Of a DNA stretch of 64,000 bases, positions 27,792-41,990 are shown piece after piece. Origin of the DNA: Savagea serpentis. GTDB taxonomy: Bacteria; Bacillota; Bacilli; Bacillales_A; Planococcaceae. Within the stretch, counting starts at the first letter, position 1. Each line of letters begins with the position of its first letter. A program made the position numbers and the translations under genes. The notes beneath the pieces were generated by a model. That model saw nothing but the letters and a program-made list of their open reading frames with translations. It was not told the origin of the DNA and did no database searches. The DNA is taken from assembly GCF_015351395.1 (NCBI RefSeq), contig NZ_JADKPV010000002.1:124001-188000 (forward strand), given 5' to 3'.

Positions 27792-28076
<285 letters not shown>

Positions 28077-28088
28077 TAATTGGAAACA

Positions 28089-28151
28089 AATGGCGAAGAA
28101 CGCAACACAAGTCGATGTCCTTCGCCATTCCTTTATGCCGTTATAGGCATA
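28089..28151 (+). other. Two stem-loops in the atpE-atpF spacer
   Basis: AATGGCGAAG (28089-28098) pairs with CTTCGCCATT (28120-28129); TATGCC pairs with the later GGCATA (28134-28151). No long T tract follows directly, so these look like mRNA-stabilising or partial-termination elements that would favour atpE over downstream genes. Confidence 0.55.
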
Positions 28152-28196
28152 CCCATTTTTAAATGTAATGAAACAACATGTAAATACAACAATTAA

Positions 28197-30855
<2,659 letters not shown>

Positions 30856-30917
30856 TGACATGTCGTTCCGTTCCATTTGAACGGAACGAATGACGATATA
30901 ATAAAGGTGGTGAATAG

Positions 30918-31778
<861 letters not shown>

Positions 31779-31784
31779 CGTTGA

Positions 31785-33227
<1,443 letters not shown>

Positions 33228-33252
33228 TAAAAGGGACCAGGAGGGAATTTAA

Positions 33253-33660
<408 letters not shown>

Positions 33661-33670
33661 TTTGACAAAA

Positions 33671-33705
33671 GATGGCGAACAGATGTATCTGTTCGCTATT
33701 TTTGT
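33671..33705 (+). terminator. Terminator of the atp operon
   Basis: GATGGCGAACAGA and TCTGTTCGCTATT pair with one or two wobbles around a 4-nt loop, then TTTTT. Confidence 0.85.
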
Positions 33706-33840
33706 AGAATCAACCGTTCTAGTTCGGTCGATCATTATATAAAATGGGCCTTCTACTTGCAGAGAGAAAATGAATAGTTTAATAGATAAAAAGAAGTGTA
33801 TATGTCTAAAAATAGGGTAGAGTAAGGGGAGAATGATCGT

Positions 33841-34062
33841 ATGTTATTTTTACATAATCCTTTTTTAGTGTTAGCTTCACATTTATTTTTTATTTCGATT
33901 AGCTTCTATGCACTGCAAGCACTAAGATTTGACGTATTTATTCAGAAAAATAAAGTGTTTCAAGCTCAGTTGTTGTTTATTTTGCTAAGCATAGCCATTG
34001 GAGCTACCGTTTCGAATTTGTTTTTAGACTTATCCGCTTGGACGAATCGTTTCGTTTCATAA
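33841..34062 (+). CDS. ywzB: DUF1146 membrane protein YwzB
   Basis: 73 aa, two membrane helices (about 8-26 and 44-63) with a conserved YALQALRFDVF loop between them. The family is confined to Firmicutes and usually sits between atpC and murA, as here. Function unknown. AAGGGGAGA precedes the ATG. Confidence 0.8.
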   Translation: MLFLHNPFLVLASHLFFISISFYALQALRFDVFIQKNKVFQAQLLFILLSIAIGATVSNLFLDLSAWTNRFVS

Positions 34063-34258
34063 TGAGATGTTTAGCAAAATTGAAACAATCTTGACCCTTA
34101 GTATTAAATATGTGGTTATTCTCACAAATTAAGGAAAACAGGTCAGACATCACTTGTAAAGCATTTTTGAACCTTGTAAAATAGAATGTGTTTTGAAAAA
34201 TTGAAAATGATTAATAAATGAAATATATCGATAAATAAACGAGTCGGAGGGACTACTG

Positions 34259-35557
34259 TTGGACAAAATTATTATTCAAGGTGGACAGCGTTTAGAAGGC
34301 ACAGTACGTGTTGAAGGTGCTAAAAATGCGGTACTACCGATTTTAGCAGCCGCTTTACTCGCTTCAAAAGGCAAGCAAATTATTAAAGATGTACCGAATT
34401 TATCTGACGTCCATACTATTAGCCAAGTTTTAAAAAGTTTGCGTGCGGAAGTGACACATTATCCTGAGAAAAATGAATTACATATTGATGCATCAAGTAA
34501 CCTGGCAAATGAAGCACAATTTGAATTTGTTCGAAAGATGCGAGCCTCTATTTTAGTGATGGGTCCAATTTTATCACGCACTGGCTTTGCTCGTGTAGCG
34601 ATGCCGGGAGGTTGCGCTATCGGTTCACGTCCAATTGATCAACATTTAAAAGGATTCGAAGCGATGGGAGCTGAGATTACATTTGGAAATGGTTATGTAG
34701 AAGCACGCTCACAAGGACGTTTAAAAGGAGCGCGTATTTATTTAGATTTTCCAAGTGTTGGGGCAACTGAAAATATTATGACAGCAGCCGCGCTTGCTGA
34801 CGGTACGACGACAATCGAAAACGCTGCAAAAGAACCTGAAATTGTTGATTTAGCAAACTTCATCAATGAGATGGGGGGCCGTGTGGTCGGCGCAGGAACA
34901 GATACAATTCGTATCGAGGGAGTTGAGACACTTCACGGAACGACACATTATATTATTCCAGACCGTATTGAAGCAGGTACTTTTATGGTTGCCGCTGCGA
35001 TTACAGGTGGCAATATTTTAATTGAAAATACGCTAATTGAACATAGTACGGCACTTGTATCAAAATTGCGTGAAATGGGTGTTGAAATTACAGAAGAAGG
35101 CGAAGGAGTTCGTGTAAAAGCGATACATCCATTAAAAGCAGTCGATATTAAAACGATGCCACACCCTGGATTCCCGACAGATATGCAGTCACAAATGATG
35201 GCTTTAATGCTCGTAGCAGAAGGAACAGCAATTTTAACAGAAACCGTTTTTGAAAATCGTTTCATGCATGTTGAAGAGTTTCGTCGGATGAATGCCAATG
35301 CGAAAATTGAAGGGCGTTCTGTCATCGTGACAGGCCCGAATAAACTTCAAGGTGCAGAAGTAGCTGCAACTGATTTACGTGCAGCAGCATCCCTCATTTT
35401 AGCAGGACTTGTTGCGGAAGGAATTACACGCGTAACAGAGCTCGAACATTTAGATCGAGGTTATGTAGATTTCCATAAAAAATTACGTGCTTTAGGAGCT
35501 AATATTAGTAGAACTACGGATGCGCAAGATGAAAAAATTGTACATTTCGCACGCTAA
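34259..35557 (+). CDS. murA: UDP-N-acetylglucosamine 1-carboxyvinyltransferase
   Basis: First committed step of peptidoglycan synthesis (PEP onto UDP-GlcNAc) and the fosfomycin target. 432 aa. K22 in EGAKNA, catalytic Cys C119 in [16 protein letters not shown] start 7 nt after GGAGGG. Position after ywzB matches murAA of B. subtilis. Directly downstream, the sporulation gene spoIID found in B. subtilis is absent. Confidence 0.97.
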   Translation: MDKIIIQGGQRLEGTVRVEGAKNAVLPILAAALLASKGKQIIKDVPNLSDVHTISQVLKSLRAEVTHYPEKNELHIDASSNLANEAQFEFVRKMRASILVMGPILSRTGFARVAMPGGCAIGSRPIDQHLKGFEAMGAEITFGNGYVEARSQGRLKGARIYLDFPSVGATENIMTAAALADGTTTIENAAKEPEIVDLANFINEMGGRVVGAGTDTIRIEGVETLHGTTHYIIPDRIEAGTFMVAAAITGGNILIENTLIEHSTALVSKLREMGVEITEEGEGVRVKAIHPLKAVDIKTMPHPGFPTDMQSQMMALMLVAEGTAILTETVFENRFMHVEEFRRMNANAKIEGRSVIVTGPNKLQGAEVAATDLRAAASLILAGLVAEGITRVTELEHLDRGYVDFHKKLRALGANISRTTDAQDEKIVHFAR

Positions 35558-35578
35558 TAAAGACTGTAGAGTGAACTT

Positions 35579-35620
35579 AAAGCTGTTTTGAACAAAGTAA
35601 TTTGTCAAAACAGCTTTTTC
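35579..35620 (+). terminator. Terminator of murA
   Basis: AAAGCTGTTTTGA and TCAAAACAGCTTT pair over 13 bp, followed by T. Confidence 0.9.
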
Positions 35621-35751
35621 ATCATTGAATCGATTGCGTGAAAACATCGAGAATCATCTGTCAAATGAGGTGAAATATGGTACAATTAATAGTTAGGAAG
35701 TCTAAATATACATACGAGAGAATAAGATGAGTGGAAGGGGTAATTAACAAA

Positions 35752-36729
35752 ATGTTTGCCAAAGATATCGGGATTGACCTCGGAACAGCAAACGTGCTCA
35801 TTCATATGAAAGGGCAAGGAGTCGTTTTAAATGAACCGGCCGTTGTAGCGATTGATAAAACAACGAATAAAGTATTAGCAGTTGGAGAAGAAGCACATCA
35901 AATGGTAGGTCGAACTCCCGGGAATATTGTAGCGATTCGTCCGATGCGCGACGGTGTTATTGCTGATTTTGATATGACTGAAGCTTTACTTAGCCATTTT
36001 TTAGATAAGTTAAATGTAAAAGGATTCTTTTCAAAACCACGCATTTTAATTTGTTGTCCAACAAATGTTACGACAGTAGAACAAAAAGCGATTCGCCAAG
36101 CTGCAGAGAGATCAGGGGGGAAAAAGATACATTTAGAAGAAGAGCCGAAAGTGGCTGCGATCGGAGCAGGTATGGACATATTTCAGCCGAGCGGTAATAT
36201 GATTATCGACATTGGTGGAGGAACGACAGACGTTGCCGTGATGTCCATGGGCGATATTGTCACATCGGAATCGATTAAAGTAGCAGGTGATTTATTCGAT
36301 CGCGAAATTACAAATTACATAAAAAATAAATATAAGTTATTAATCGGAGAGCGTACAGCTGAAAATATTAAGCTAGAGATTGGTACTGTGTTGCAAGGAA
36401 GTCGTCAAGCTACAATGGAAATACGTGGACGTGATATGGTAACAGGTTTACCGCGAACAATTGAAGTGTCGAGCGATGAAGTGAGTGAAGCTTTAGAGGA
36501 ATCTATCCAATTAATTATTCAAGCAGCAAAATCTGTATTGGAAAAAACACCACCAGAATTATCAGCAGATATTATTGATCGGGGTATTTTCTTAACAGGA
36601 GGCGGAGCGATGTTAGATGGACTAGATACGCTTCTTTCAGAAAAACTTCTCGTCCCGGTATTTGTTTCAGAGAATCCATTGAATTGTGTTGCGACAGGCA
36701 CAGGAATTTTACTCGAAAATATGAAGTAA
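35752..36729 (+). CDS. mbl: MreB-family rod-shape protein Mbl
   Basis: Bacterial actin that guides lateral wall synthesis at the inner membrane face. 325 aa. Opens MFAKDIGIDLGTANVLIH (phosphate-1 loop); the second ATP loop is IIDIGGGTTDVAVMS, and FLTGGGAMLDGL closes the nucleotide site. The ATG at 35752 fits the B. subtilis Mbl start and lies after GGAAGGGG. TACAAT at about 35681 with TGTCAA 16 bp upstream is a likely promoter. flhO starts 16 bp downstream. Confidence 0.95.
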   Translation: MFAKDIGIDLGTANVLIHMKGQGVVLNEPAVVAIDKTTNKVLAVGEEAHQMVGRTPGNIVAIRPMRDGVIADFDMTEALLSHFLDKLNVKGFFSKPRILICCPTNVTTVEQKAIRQAAERSGGKKIHLEEEPKVAAIGAGMDIFQPSGNMIIDIGGGTTDVAVMSMGDIVTSESIKVAGDLFDREITNYIKNKYKLLIGERTAENIKLEIGTVLQGSRQATMEIRGRDMVTGLPRTIEVSSDEVSEALEESIQLIIQAAKSVLEKTPPELSADIIDRGIFLTGGGAMLDGLDTLLSEKLLVPVFVSENPLNCVATGTGILLENMK

Positions 36730-36745
36730 AAGAAGGTGAAAGTCA

Positions 36746-37576
36746 ATGTTTAAAGGATTTTATACAGCGGGATCTGGCATGATTGCACAGCAACGTCGTA
36801 CAGAACTTTTAGCGAATAATTTATCCAATGCGCGAACACCGGGATTTAAAGAAGACCGTGCGACGATTCGTTCATTTCCTGAAATGTTTTTAGCGCGAAT
36901 GGATGAGCATAGTCTACCTACACAACATCCTTTACATCGCAAAGGGTTGGCGCCTGTAGGAAAATTATCTACTGGGGTTTATATGCAAGAGACATTACCA
37001 AACTTTATTCCAGGCTCATTATTAGCAACAGAATTGCCAACAGATGTTGCACTTGTGGACATTTTTGCTACGACAGATGCAGAGACAGGAGAAAAAGGGA
37101 CTTTTTTCTTTCGCATTGAAGGTCCAAATGGAGAAGAACAATACACGCGAAATGGTAGCTTTGCACTCGGTCCAAATCGTGAATTAATGACTTCTTACGG
37201 AGCTTACGTATTGGATTCAAATGGGGATCGAATTCAGTTGACAAGCGATGACTTTAGCATTGATCAAGACGGTCGAATTTCTGAAACGGGACAAGTGTTA
37301 GGAATAGCATTTAGCCAAAATCCATCGAGATTAGTGAAGCAAGAGAACGGAATTTTTATTCATCCTGATGGGGAACGATTACTAGACATTTCACAAGAAG
37401 AAGTGAATATGTATTACAATATTCAACAAGGGTATGTAGAAGGGTCGAATGTCGATGCAGGTCGAACGATGACAGATATGATGACAGCGTATCGGACATT
37501 TGAAGCGAACTCTAAAGTATTACAAGCATACGATCGCAGTATGGAAAAAGCAGTCGAATTAGGAAGAATTAATTGA
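36746..37576 (+). CDS. flhO: Flagellar hook-basal body rod protein FlhO
   Basis: 276 aa. FlgF/FlgG-type axial protein. N-terminal flagellar rod motif (AQQRRTELLANNLSNARTPGFKEDR) and C-terminal motif (SNVDAGRTMTDMMTAYRTFEANSKVLQAYD) are both present, forming the coiled-coil ends typical of rod subunits. Forms a pair with flhP, in the mbl-flhO-flhP order of B. subtilis. Indicates that the cell builds flagella. Confidence 0.9.
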   Translation: MFKGFYTAGSGMIAQQRRTELLANNLSNARTPGFKEDRATIRSFPEMFLARMDEHSLPTQHPLHRKGLAPVGKLSTGVYMQETLPNFIPGSLLATELPTDVALVDIFATTDAETGEKGTFFFRIEGPNGEEQYTRNGSFALGPNRELMTSYGAYVLDSNGDRIQLTSDDFSIDQDGRISETGQVLGIAFSQNPSRLVKQENGIFIHPDGERLLDISQEEVNMYYNIQQGYVEGSNVDAGRTMTDMMTAYRTFEANSKVLQAYDRSMEKAVELGRIN

Positions 37577-37591
37577 TGAGGAGCGATGACG

Positions 37592-38449
37592 ATGATTAGA
37601 ACGATGGTGACCGCTGCTAATACTATGGGACAAATTCAGCAAGAACTTGATATCATCGGGCATAACGTAGCGAATGTAAATACGCATGGATATAAAGCAG
37701 AACAAGCGTCATTCCAAGAAATGCTTTATCAACAATTCCGCAACGATAAAGGGGATACCGAGGCTCCGAGGCAATCCGCTTTAGGTATTCGATATGGAGT
37801 TGGTGCGATGATTGGACATTCCAAAGTGAATTGGAAACAAGGAACAACTCAAACGACAGATCGTCCACTTGATTTTGTTTTAACAGAGCCGAAACAATAT
37901 TTTAATATACGGACGATGAATGAACAAGCAGGTGGTCGAAATGTTCAAGACATTGTTTTAACACGTAAAGGAAATTTCTATGCACAACCAGAAAATGATG
38001 GTACGATGCTTTTAGTAAATGAAGAAGGGCATCCTGTTCTCGCATTAGGCGATCAACTGATTCGTTTCGGAGAAGACTTCCAAAGCCTGTCGATTAAAGA
38101 TGGTGGGGAGTTGCAAATCCAATTCGGGAACGGTAGAATCGAAACACATCAATTACAAATTACGCGTGTTGATCGTCCAGATTTAATGAAACGTCTACCA
38201 GCAGGTAATTTAACGGTTCCTGATAATTTTGATTCACTAAACTTTCCGATAGGCGAGGTATTGACTGATTTAGTAACTCCAGGAGAACGTGGAGCCATTG
38301 GAATACAGCAAGGAGCTTTAGAGATGTCTAACGTGCAGTTGGAGAAAGAGTTGACAGAGCTCATTAATACACAGCGCTCATATCAAATGAATGCACGTAC
38401 GGTAACATTAGCAGATCAAATGTTAGGCATCATTAACAATGTTCGCTAA
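37592..38449 (+). CDS. flhP: Flagellar hook-basal body rod protein FlhP
   Basis: 285 aa. N-terminal motif QQELDIIGHNVANVNTHGYK, C-terminal motif QLEKELTELINTQRSYQMNARTV. Axial rod protein of the FlgG group. The ATG at 37592 lies 8 nt after GAGGAG; the ATG at 37586 is too close. Follows flhO by 15 bp and precedes the EpuA-like gene by 18 bp, so an operon is likely. Confidence 0.9.
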   Translation: MIRTMVTAANTMGQIQQELDIIGHNVANVNTHGYKAEQASFQEMLYQQFRNDKGDTEAPRQSALGIRYGVGAMIGHSKVNWKQGTTQTTDRPLDFVLTEPKQYFNIRTMNEQAGGRNVQDIVLTRKGNFYAQPENDGTMLLVNEEGHPVLALGDQLIRFGEDFQSLSIKDGGELQIQFGNGRIETHQLQITRVDRPDLMKRLPAGNLTVPDNFDSLNFPIGEVLTDLVTPGERGAIGIQQGALEMSNVQLEKELTELINTQRSYQMNARTVTLADQMLGIINNVR

Positions 38450-38467
38450 ACGAAGTGAGGAATAACG

Positions 38468-38755
38468 ATGACAGAAACGAGAAAAGAGCGCCGAGTGCGT
38501 CAAAAAAATCATCCGGTCAAACAAGAATATGATGAAGTCTCATCTAATGGACGCGAAAATATTCGAGAGCAGTGGAAAGCAGTACGAAAAATACCGATTT
38601 TAGCTCGTGTTGGCGTCGTTCTCATTTTGGCACTCCTAGCGATAGTAGTTGGCACAATGATAGGTTATAGTGTTTTAGGTGACGGAGCAGCTCTCGATGT
38701 ATTCAAAAAGGATACATGGCAACATATTTTTGATATTTATCGTGGAGTTAAATAA
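38468..38755 (+). CDS. EpuA-like small membrane protein (often labelled RNA polymerase beta subunit)
   Basis: 95 aa. A basic N-terminal half, then one membrane helix (about 53-72) and a short outer tail ending VFKKDTWQHIFDIYRGVK. The tail and position before fabZ match the EpuA family (PF11772), sometimes annotated as DNA-directed RNA polymerase subunit beta without support from the sequence. EpuA in streptococci is tied to competence. I infer only a small membrane protein with unknown job. Confidence 0.7.
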   Translation: MTETRKERRVRQKNHPVKQEYDEVSSNGRENIREQWKAVRKIPILARVGVVLILALLAIVVGTMIGYSVLGDGAALDVFKKDTWQHIFDIYRGVK

Positions 38756-38778
38756 TGAAAAAGCGCAGGTGTTAAAGT

Positions 38779-39219
38779 ATGCTAAATGCAACAGAGATTC
38801 AAGAAATTATTCCACATCGTTATCCTTTTCTTCTCGTCGATCGTGTAACAGAATTGGAAGAAGGAAAACGAGCAGTTGGTTATAAAAATGTATCTGTAAA
38901 TGAAGAGTTTTTCAATGGACACTTCCCAAAATACCCTGTAATGCCAGGAGTTCTTATCGTAGAAGCGCTAGCGCAAGTGGGAGCTATTGCTTTGTTGAAA
39001 AAAGAGGAAAATCGAGGTCGCCTCGCATTTTTCGCTGGCATCGATAATTGTCGCTTTAAGCGTCAAGTGATTCCTGGAGATCGTTTAGATTTGCAAGTGG
39101 AAATTACCCGCTTGCGCGGAACGATTGGAAAAGGGAAGGCAATTGCCACAGTCGATGGAGAAGTTGCATGTGAAGCCGAAATTACATTCGCTTTAGGACC
39201 TGTACAAAGTGAGATGTAA
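38779..39219 (+). CDS. fabZ: 3-hydroxyacyl-ACP dehydratase
   Basis: Dehydrates 3-hydroxyacyl-ACP in fatty acid elongation. 146 aa hot-dog fold. Catalytic H48 in [13 protein letters not shown] and E62 in [23 protein letters not shown] opens the protein. Position after flhP follows B. subtilis (ywpB). Confidence 0.96.
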   Translation: MLNATEIQEIIPHRYPFLLVDRVTELEEGKRAVGYKNVSVNEEFFNGHFPKYPVMPGVLIVEALAQVGAIALLKKEENRGRLAFFAGIDNCRFKRQVIPGDRLDLQVEITRLRGTIGKGKAIATVDGEVACEAEITFALGPVQSEM

Positions 39220-39268
39220 TAATATTCGAGCTATTTGTTCGAATCACCTTTGGGAGGTAAACGATTAA

Positions 39269-39655
39269 ATGTTTAAAGAATTATCACCGAATATTAAAAG
39301 CAGTATTACACGATCAATTTCGCAAACATATGAACAGTATATGGAACGAATTGATTGGGATGAAGAAGCTTACGACATTGAAGATTATTTAATGTTGTGG
39401 AAAGAATATATTAATGAACGCGCGCTTTGGTATGAAACATTATCTGCTGAACAAAAAGAAGATCCCCAGTTTCATGAGGATATGGCTGTGCGAATTAATG
39501 AAGTTATCTTGAAAATGCTAACAGACCCACCGTCGGAAGAACAAATTGCTACGATTGAAGTGTTGCAAGAAGAGTTGGGTACGCATTATGACTATACGTG
39601 TAAAGCAGAAGCGACATATGTTGAAAATAAATTAATGCGCATGAAAAATAAATAA
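39269..39655 (+). CDS. Hypothetical acidic helical protein, 128 aa
   Basis: I do not recognise a family. The protein is rich in Glu, Tyr and Trp and appears all-helical, without signal peptide or membrane segment (SQTYEQYMERIDWDEEAYDI, then LMLWKEYINERALWYETL). GGGAGG precedes the ATG. It lies between fabZ and a bidirectional terminator. In B. subtilis nothing recognisable takes this position. Confidence 0.6.
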   Translation: MFKELSPNIKSSITRSISQTYEQYMERIDWDEEAYDIEDYLMLWKEYINERALWYETLSAEQKEDPQFHEDMAVRINEVILKMLTDPPSEEQIATIEVLQEELGTHYDYTCKAEATYVENKLMRMKNK

Positions 39656-39668
39656 AATTCCACAAGTG

Positions 39669-39717
39669 AAAAACGCTTAAATCATTCTAAAGAAAAGATA
39701 TGATTTAAGCGTTTTTA
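39669..39717. terminator. Bidirectional terminator before ywpF
   Basis: AAAAACGCTTAAATCAT and ATGATTTAAGCGTTTTT pair perfectly over 17 bp across a 14-nt loop, serving genes on both sides. Confidence 0.9.
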
Positions 39718-39719
39718 TT

Positions 39720-40178
39720 TTAGTTTTTTTTCTGTTCTCGGTATAGTTGTTTATCGATGGTTAAACGTGGGCGTTCTTTCATATCTTTTTCGAATTGTTC
39801 GAGTAATTCAATCCCGTCGAATCCATCATTTAATAGTTGTTCTAAAAGTTGTTCTGCATATTTGGCTCGTACTCGCTTTAATTTCCCTTTCAACAAAATC
39901 GATACTTGATTGTCGCCAATATTTTTCATATCTTCAACGGTCACGATAAATCCAGCAGGCTCATTGTCGGGATAAGAAATGACGACGCGAGCTTCTAATA
40001 AAGTTTCTTCTGAACTCCACTTTTCAAAGAGCAGACGGTATTGACGTTCTAAAAATAATTCGAGTACCCAAGAGCCTCTGCTATTTTCTTGATTAATGAT
40101 AATACCATCGATGAGGGGAAAGTTGATAAATTCGTCATTTTCTACAATTTGAATCGATAACATTTTAAATGTTTTCAT
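39720..40178 (-). CDS. ywpF: YwpF-family protein
   Basis: 152 aa, soluble. MKTFKMLSIQIVENDEFINF at the start and beta-strand-rich body (GSWVLELFLERQY, ARVVISYPDNEPAGF) match the YwpF family of Bacillales, whose role is not established. B. subtilis also has ywpF close to fabZ. Start with AAGGAGAG. Twelve bp upstream ends a methyltransferase gene, so the two are co-transcribed. Confidence 0.7.
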   Translation of the reverse strand: MKTFKMLSIQIVENDEFINFPLIDGIIINQENSRGSWVLELFLERQYRLLFEKWSSEETLLEARVVISYPDNEPAGFIVTVEDMKNIGDNQVSILLKGKLKRVRAKYAEQLLEQLLNDGFDGIELLEQFEKDMKERPRLTIDKQLYREQKKN

Positions 40179-40189
40179 AATAACTCTCC

Positions 40190-41353
40190 TTATAATCTTC
40201 CGAATTTTTTCAGTTCTTTTTCTAAAAATGGTTCAGCTTGAAGTAACTGTTTAAATTGTTGATAGTCTTCATAATCTTGATCCGCTATTTTTGCATTTGT
40301 TGCGTAAGCACGAATTAAAATGTTTTTTGGCGTATGTTCTAAATCAACAAATTCCAGTAATTGAGCATCGTATCCGACAAGTTGAAGTAATTGAGCGCGG
40401 ATGGCATCGGTAGCTAATGCGCTGAAACGTTCTTTTAAAATACCGTGTTTCGTTAAAACATCGAGGGATGGCGCATGAAGTTGATTAAAAAGTTCATGCT
40501 GACAACATGGAACGCTCATAATCACTTTTGCGCCCCAATGGACAGCTCGGGCGAGCGCAAGGTCTGTCGCCACATCACAGGCATGTAAAGTAATGACCAT
40601 ATCGACCGTCTCTTCTTCATAATCGCTAATATCCCCAATTTGGAAGTGTAACTGCTCATAGTTTAATTTGCGAGCGATCATTTCACAATGTTCGATGACT
40701 TCTTTTTTTAAGTCGAGTCCGGTAATTTGGACATCGCGTTTTTTAATTTCAACTAAGTAATAGTAAAGAGCAAAAGTTAAGTAAGATTTCCCCGAGCCAA
40801 AGTCGATAATACGAATCGGACGATCTGTTGGGAGGTGAGGAAATGTATCTTCTACCATTTCAATAAATCGATTAATTTGTTTAAATTTTGCATGTTTAGC
40901 AGCGCGAATTTTACCTTCTTTCGTTTGTACGCCGAGTTCGACGAGGAAAGGATGAATCACTTCCTCGCTTAAAATATATTGCTTTTTTCGATTGTGTGAA
41001 AAATTCGCTTCTTTCGGAGTAGCGTGTTGTGTCGTTTTATAAAGTACTTTAAACTTTTTCGATATTTGAGCTTGTGATGCATGCGTCGTGTGATCAAAGT
41101 GGACTTGCCTAAAATGTTCGAGTTGTTGCGAAAGCTCGTCTTTTGCTTCTTCAAAAGATAAGTTTTTATGATACATTGTATGTTCAAGTTGATACTCAAA
41201 TTGAATCGCGAGTTCGTTTTGAATTTCTAATTTTTTAAGTTTAATGCGTTGAATGTCATTCGAACGCAGGCGAGGCTGACTAATGGTCCCAGTTAAAAAG
41301 GACTCATCCATTAATTGTTTTTTTAAAACTTCAATGAACTGTGAAAATTCCAT
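40190..41353 (-). CDS. SAM-dependent methyltransferase (Methyltransf_32 type)
   Basis: 387 aa. The N-terminal 160 residues are helical and charged. The Rossmann methyltransferase domain (about 165-330) has IRIIDFGSGKSYLTFAL as SAM loop, ITGLDLK as acidic ribose-binding loop, DMVITLHACDVATDLAL and a VPCCQHEL motif, which resemble the family that includes eukaryotic GSTCD. Substrate unknown, possibly RNA. AAAGGAG precedes the ATG at 41353. Confidence 0.8.
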   Translation of the reverse strand: MEFSQFIEVLKKQLMDESFLTGTISQPRLRSNDIQRIKLKKLEIQNELAIQFEYQLEHTMYHKNLSFEEAKDELSQQLEHFRQVHFDHTTHASQAQISKKFKVLYKTTQHATPKEANFSHNRKKQYILSEEVIHPFLVELGVQTKEGKIRAAKHAKFKQINRFIEMVEDTFPHLPTDRPIRIIDFGSGKSYLTFALYYYLVEIKKRDVQITGLDLKKEVIEHCEMIARKLNYEQLHFQIGDISDYEEETVDMVITLHACDVATDLALARAVHWGAKVIMSVPCCQHELFNQLHAPSLDVLTKHGILKERFSALATDAIRAQLLQLVGYDAQLLEFVDLEHTPKNILIRAYATNAKIADQDYEDYQQFKQLLQAEPFLEKELKKFGRL

Positions 41354-41491
41354 AGTGAAAACTCCTTTGTCGATACGGTACTTGTGTGTTCAGCATACCA
41401 AAAATACCTTCGAAAAACTATGCTGAAGCGGTTTGATTTCCCTGGGAATGGGTAGTATATTAATATAATAAATAGGAAAGGAAGAGATCGT

Positions 41492-41836
41492 ATGAGATGG
41501 TTAGGCGGTATTTTTTTAAATGGCTTATTTTTCATAGTTTTATCAAGTATTCTTCCGACATTTCATGTGGAAGATTTAGGAGCAGCACTTGTTGCAAGTT
41601 TTGTATTAGCGCTCGTCAACATATTAGTCAGACCGTTTTTATACATTTTGACATTACCCGTGACAATTTTGACACTGGGACTCTTTTCGTTTGTAGTGAA
41701 TGCACTCATGTTACTTTTAGTGAATAAAATTACAGGCACAGGGTTTGTCATTGACGGCTTCGGCCAAGCGTTAGCGATTGCAATTTTAATGTCCGTCTTT
41801 AACGTCATTTTAAACAAAACATTATTAAAAGATTAA
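41492..41836 (+). CDS. YvlD-like four-helix membrane protein (PF04020)
   Basis: 114 aa, four membrane helices. LVNILVRPFLYILTLPVTILTLGLF is the strongly conserved stretch of the family, often named phage holin superfamily IV or YvlD. In B. subtilis YvlD belongs to a SigW-controlled envelope-stress operon; here it is alone. Not a phage remnant, since no phage gene is near. GGAAAGGAAGAG precedes the ATG. Confidence 0.8.
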   Translation: MRWLGGIFLNGLFFIVLSSILPTFHVEDLGAALVASFVLALVNILVRPFLYILTLPVTILTLGLFSFVVNALMLLLVNKITGTGFVIDGFGQALAIAILMSVFNVILNKTLLKD

Positions 41837-41990
41837 TTGGTAAAAATCTCTATCAATAAGGTCGAAATGCATGAGTCAGAACAGTTAACTTAAAAAAAAT
41901 TGAACTTCCATATTCACAGGCTTCTAATTCATGGTAAGATAAAGAAATAGATGTGATTTAAACGAGATTAAAATAATGGAGGTTTAAAAT

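Noticed and set aside
38468-38755. RNA polymerase beta subunit
   Set aside because: Common database label for EpuA-like proteins; at 95 aa with a membrane helix it has no resemblance to RpoB.
41492-41836. YvlD-like protein as a phage holin
   Set aside because: The family name includes holin, but no lysis or phage gene is near and the protein is a widespread chromosomal family.
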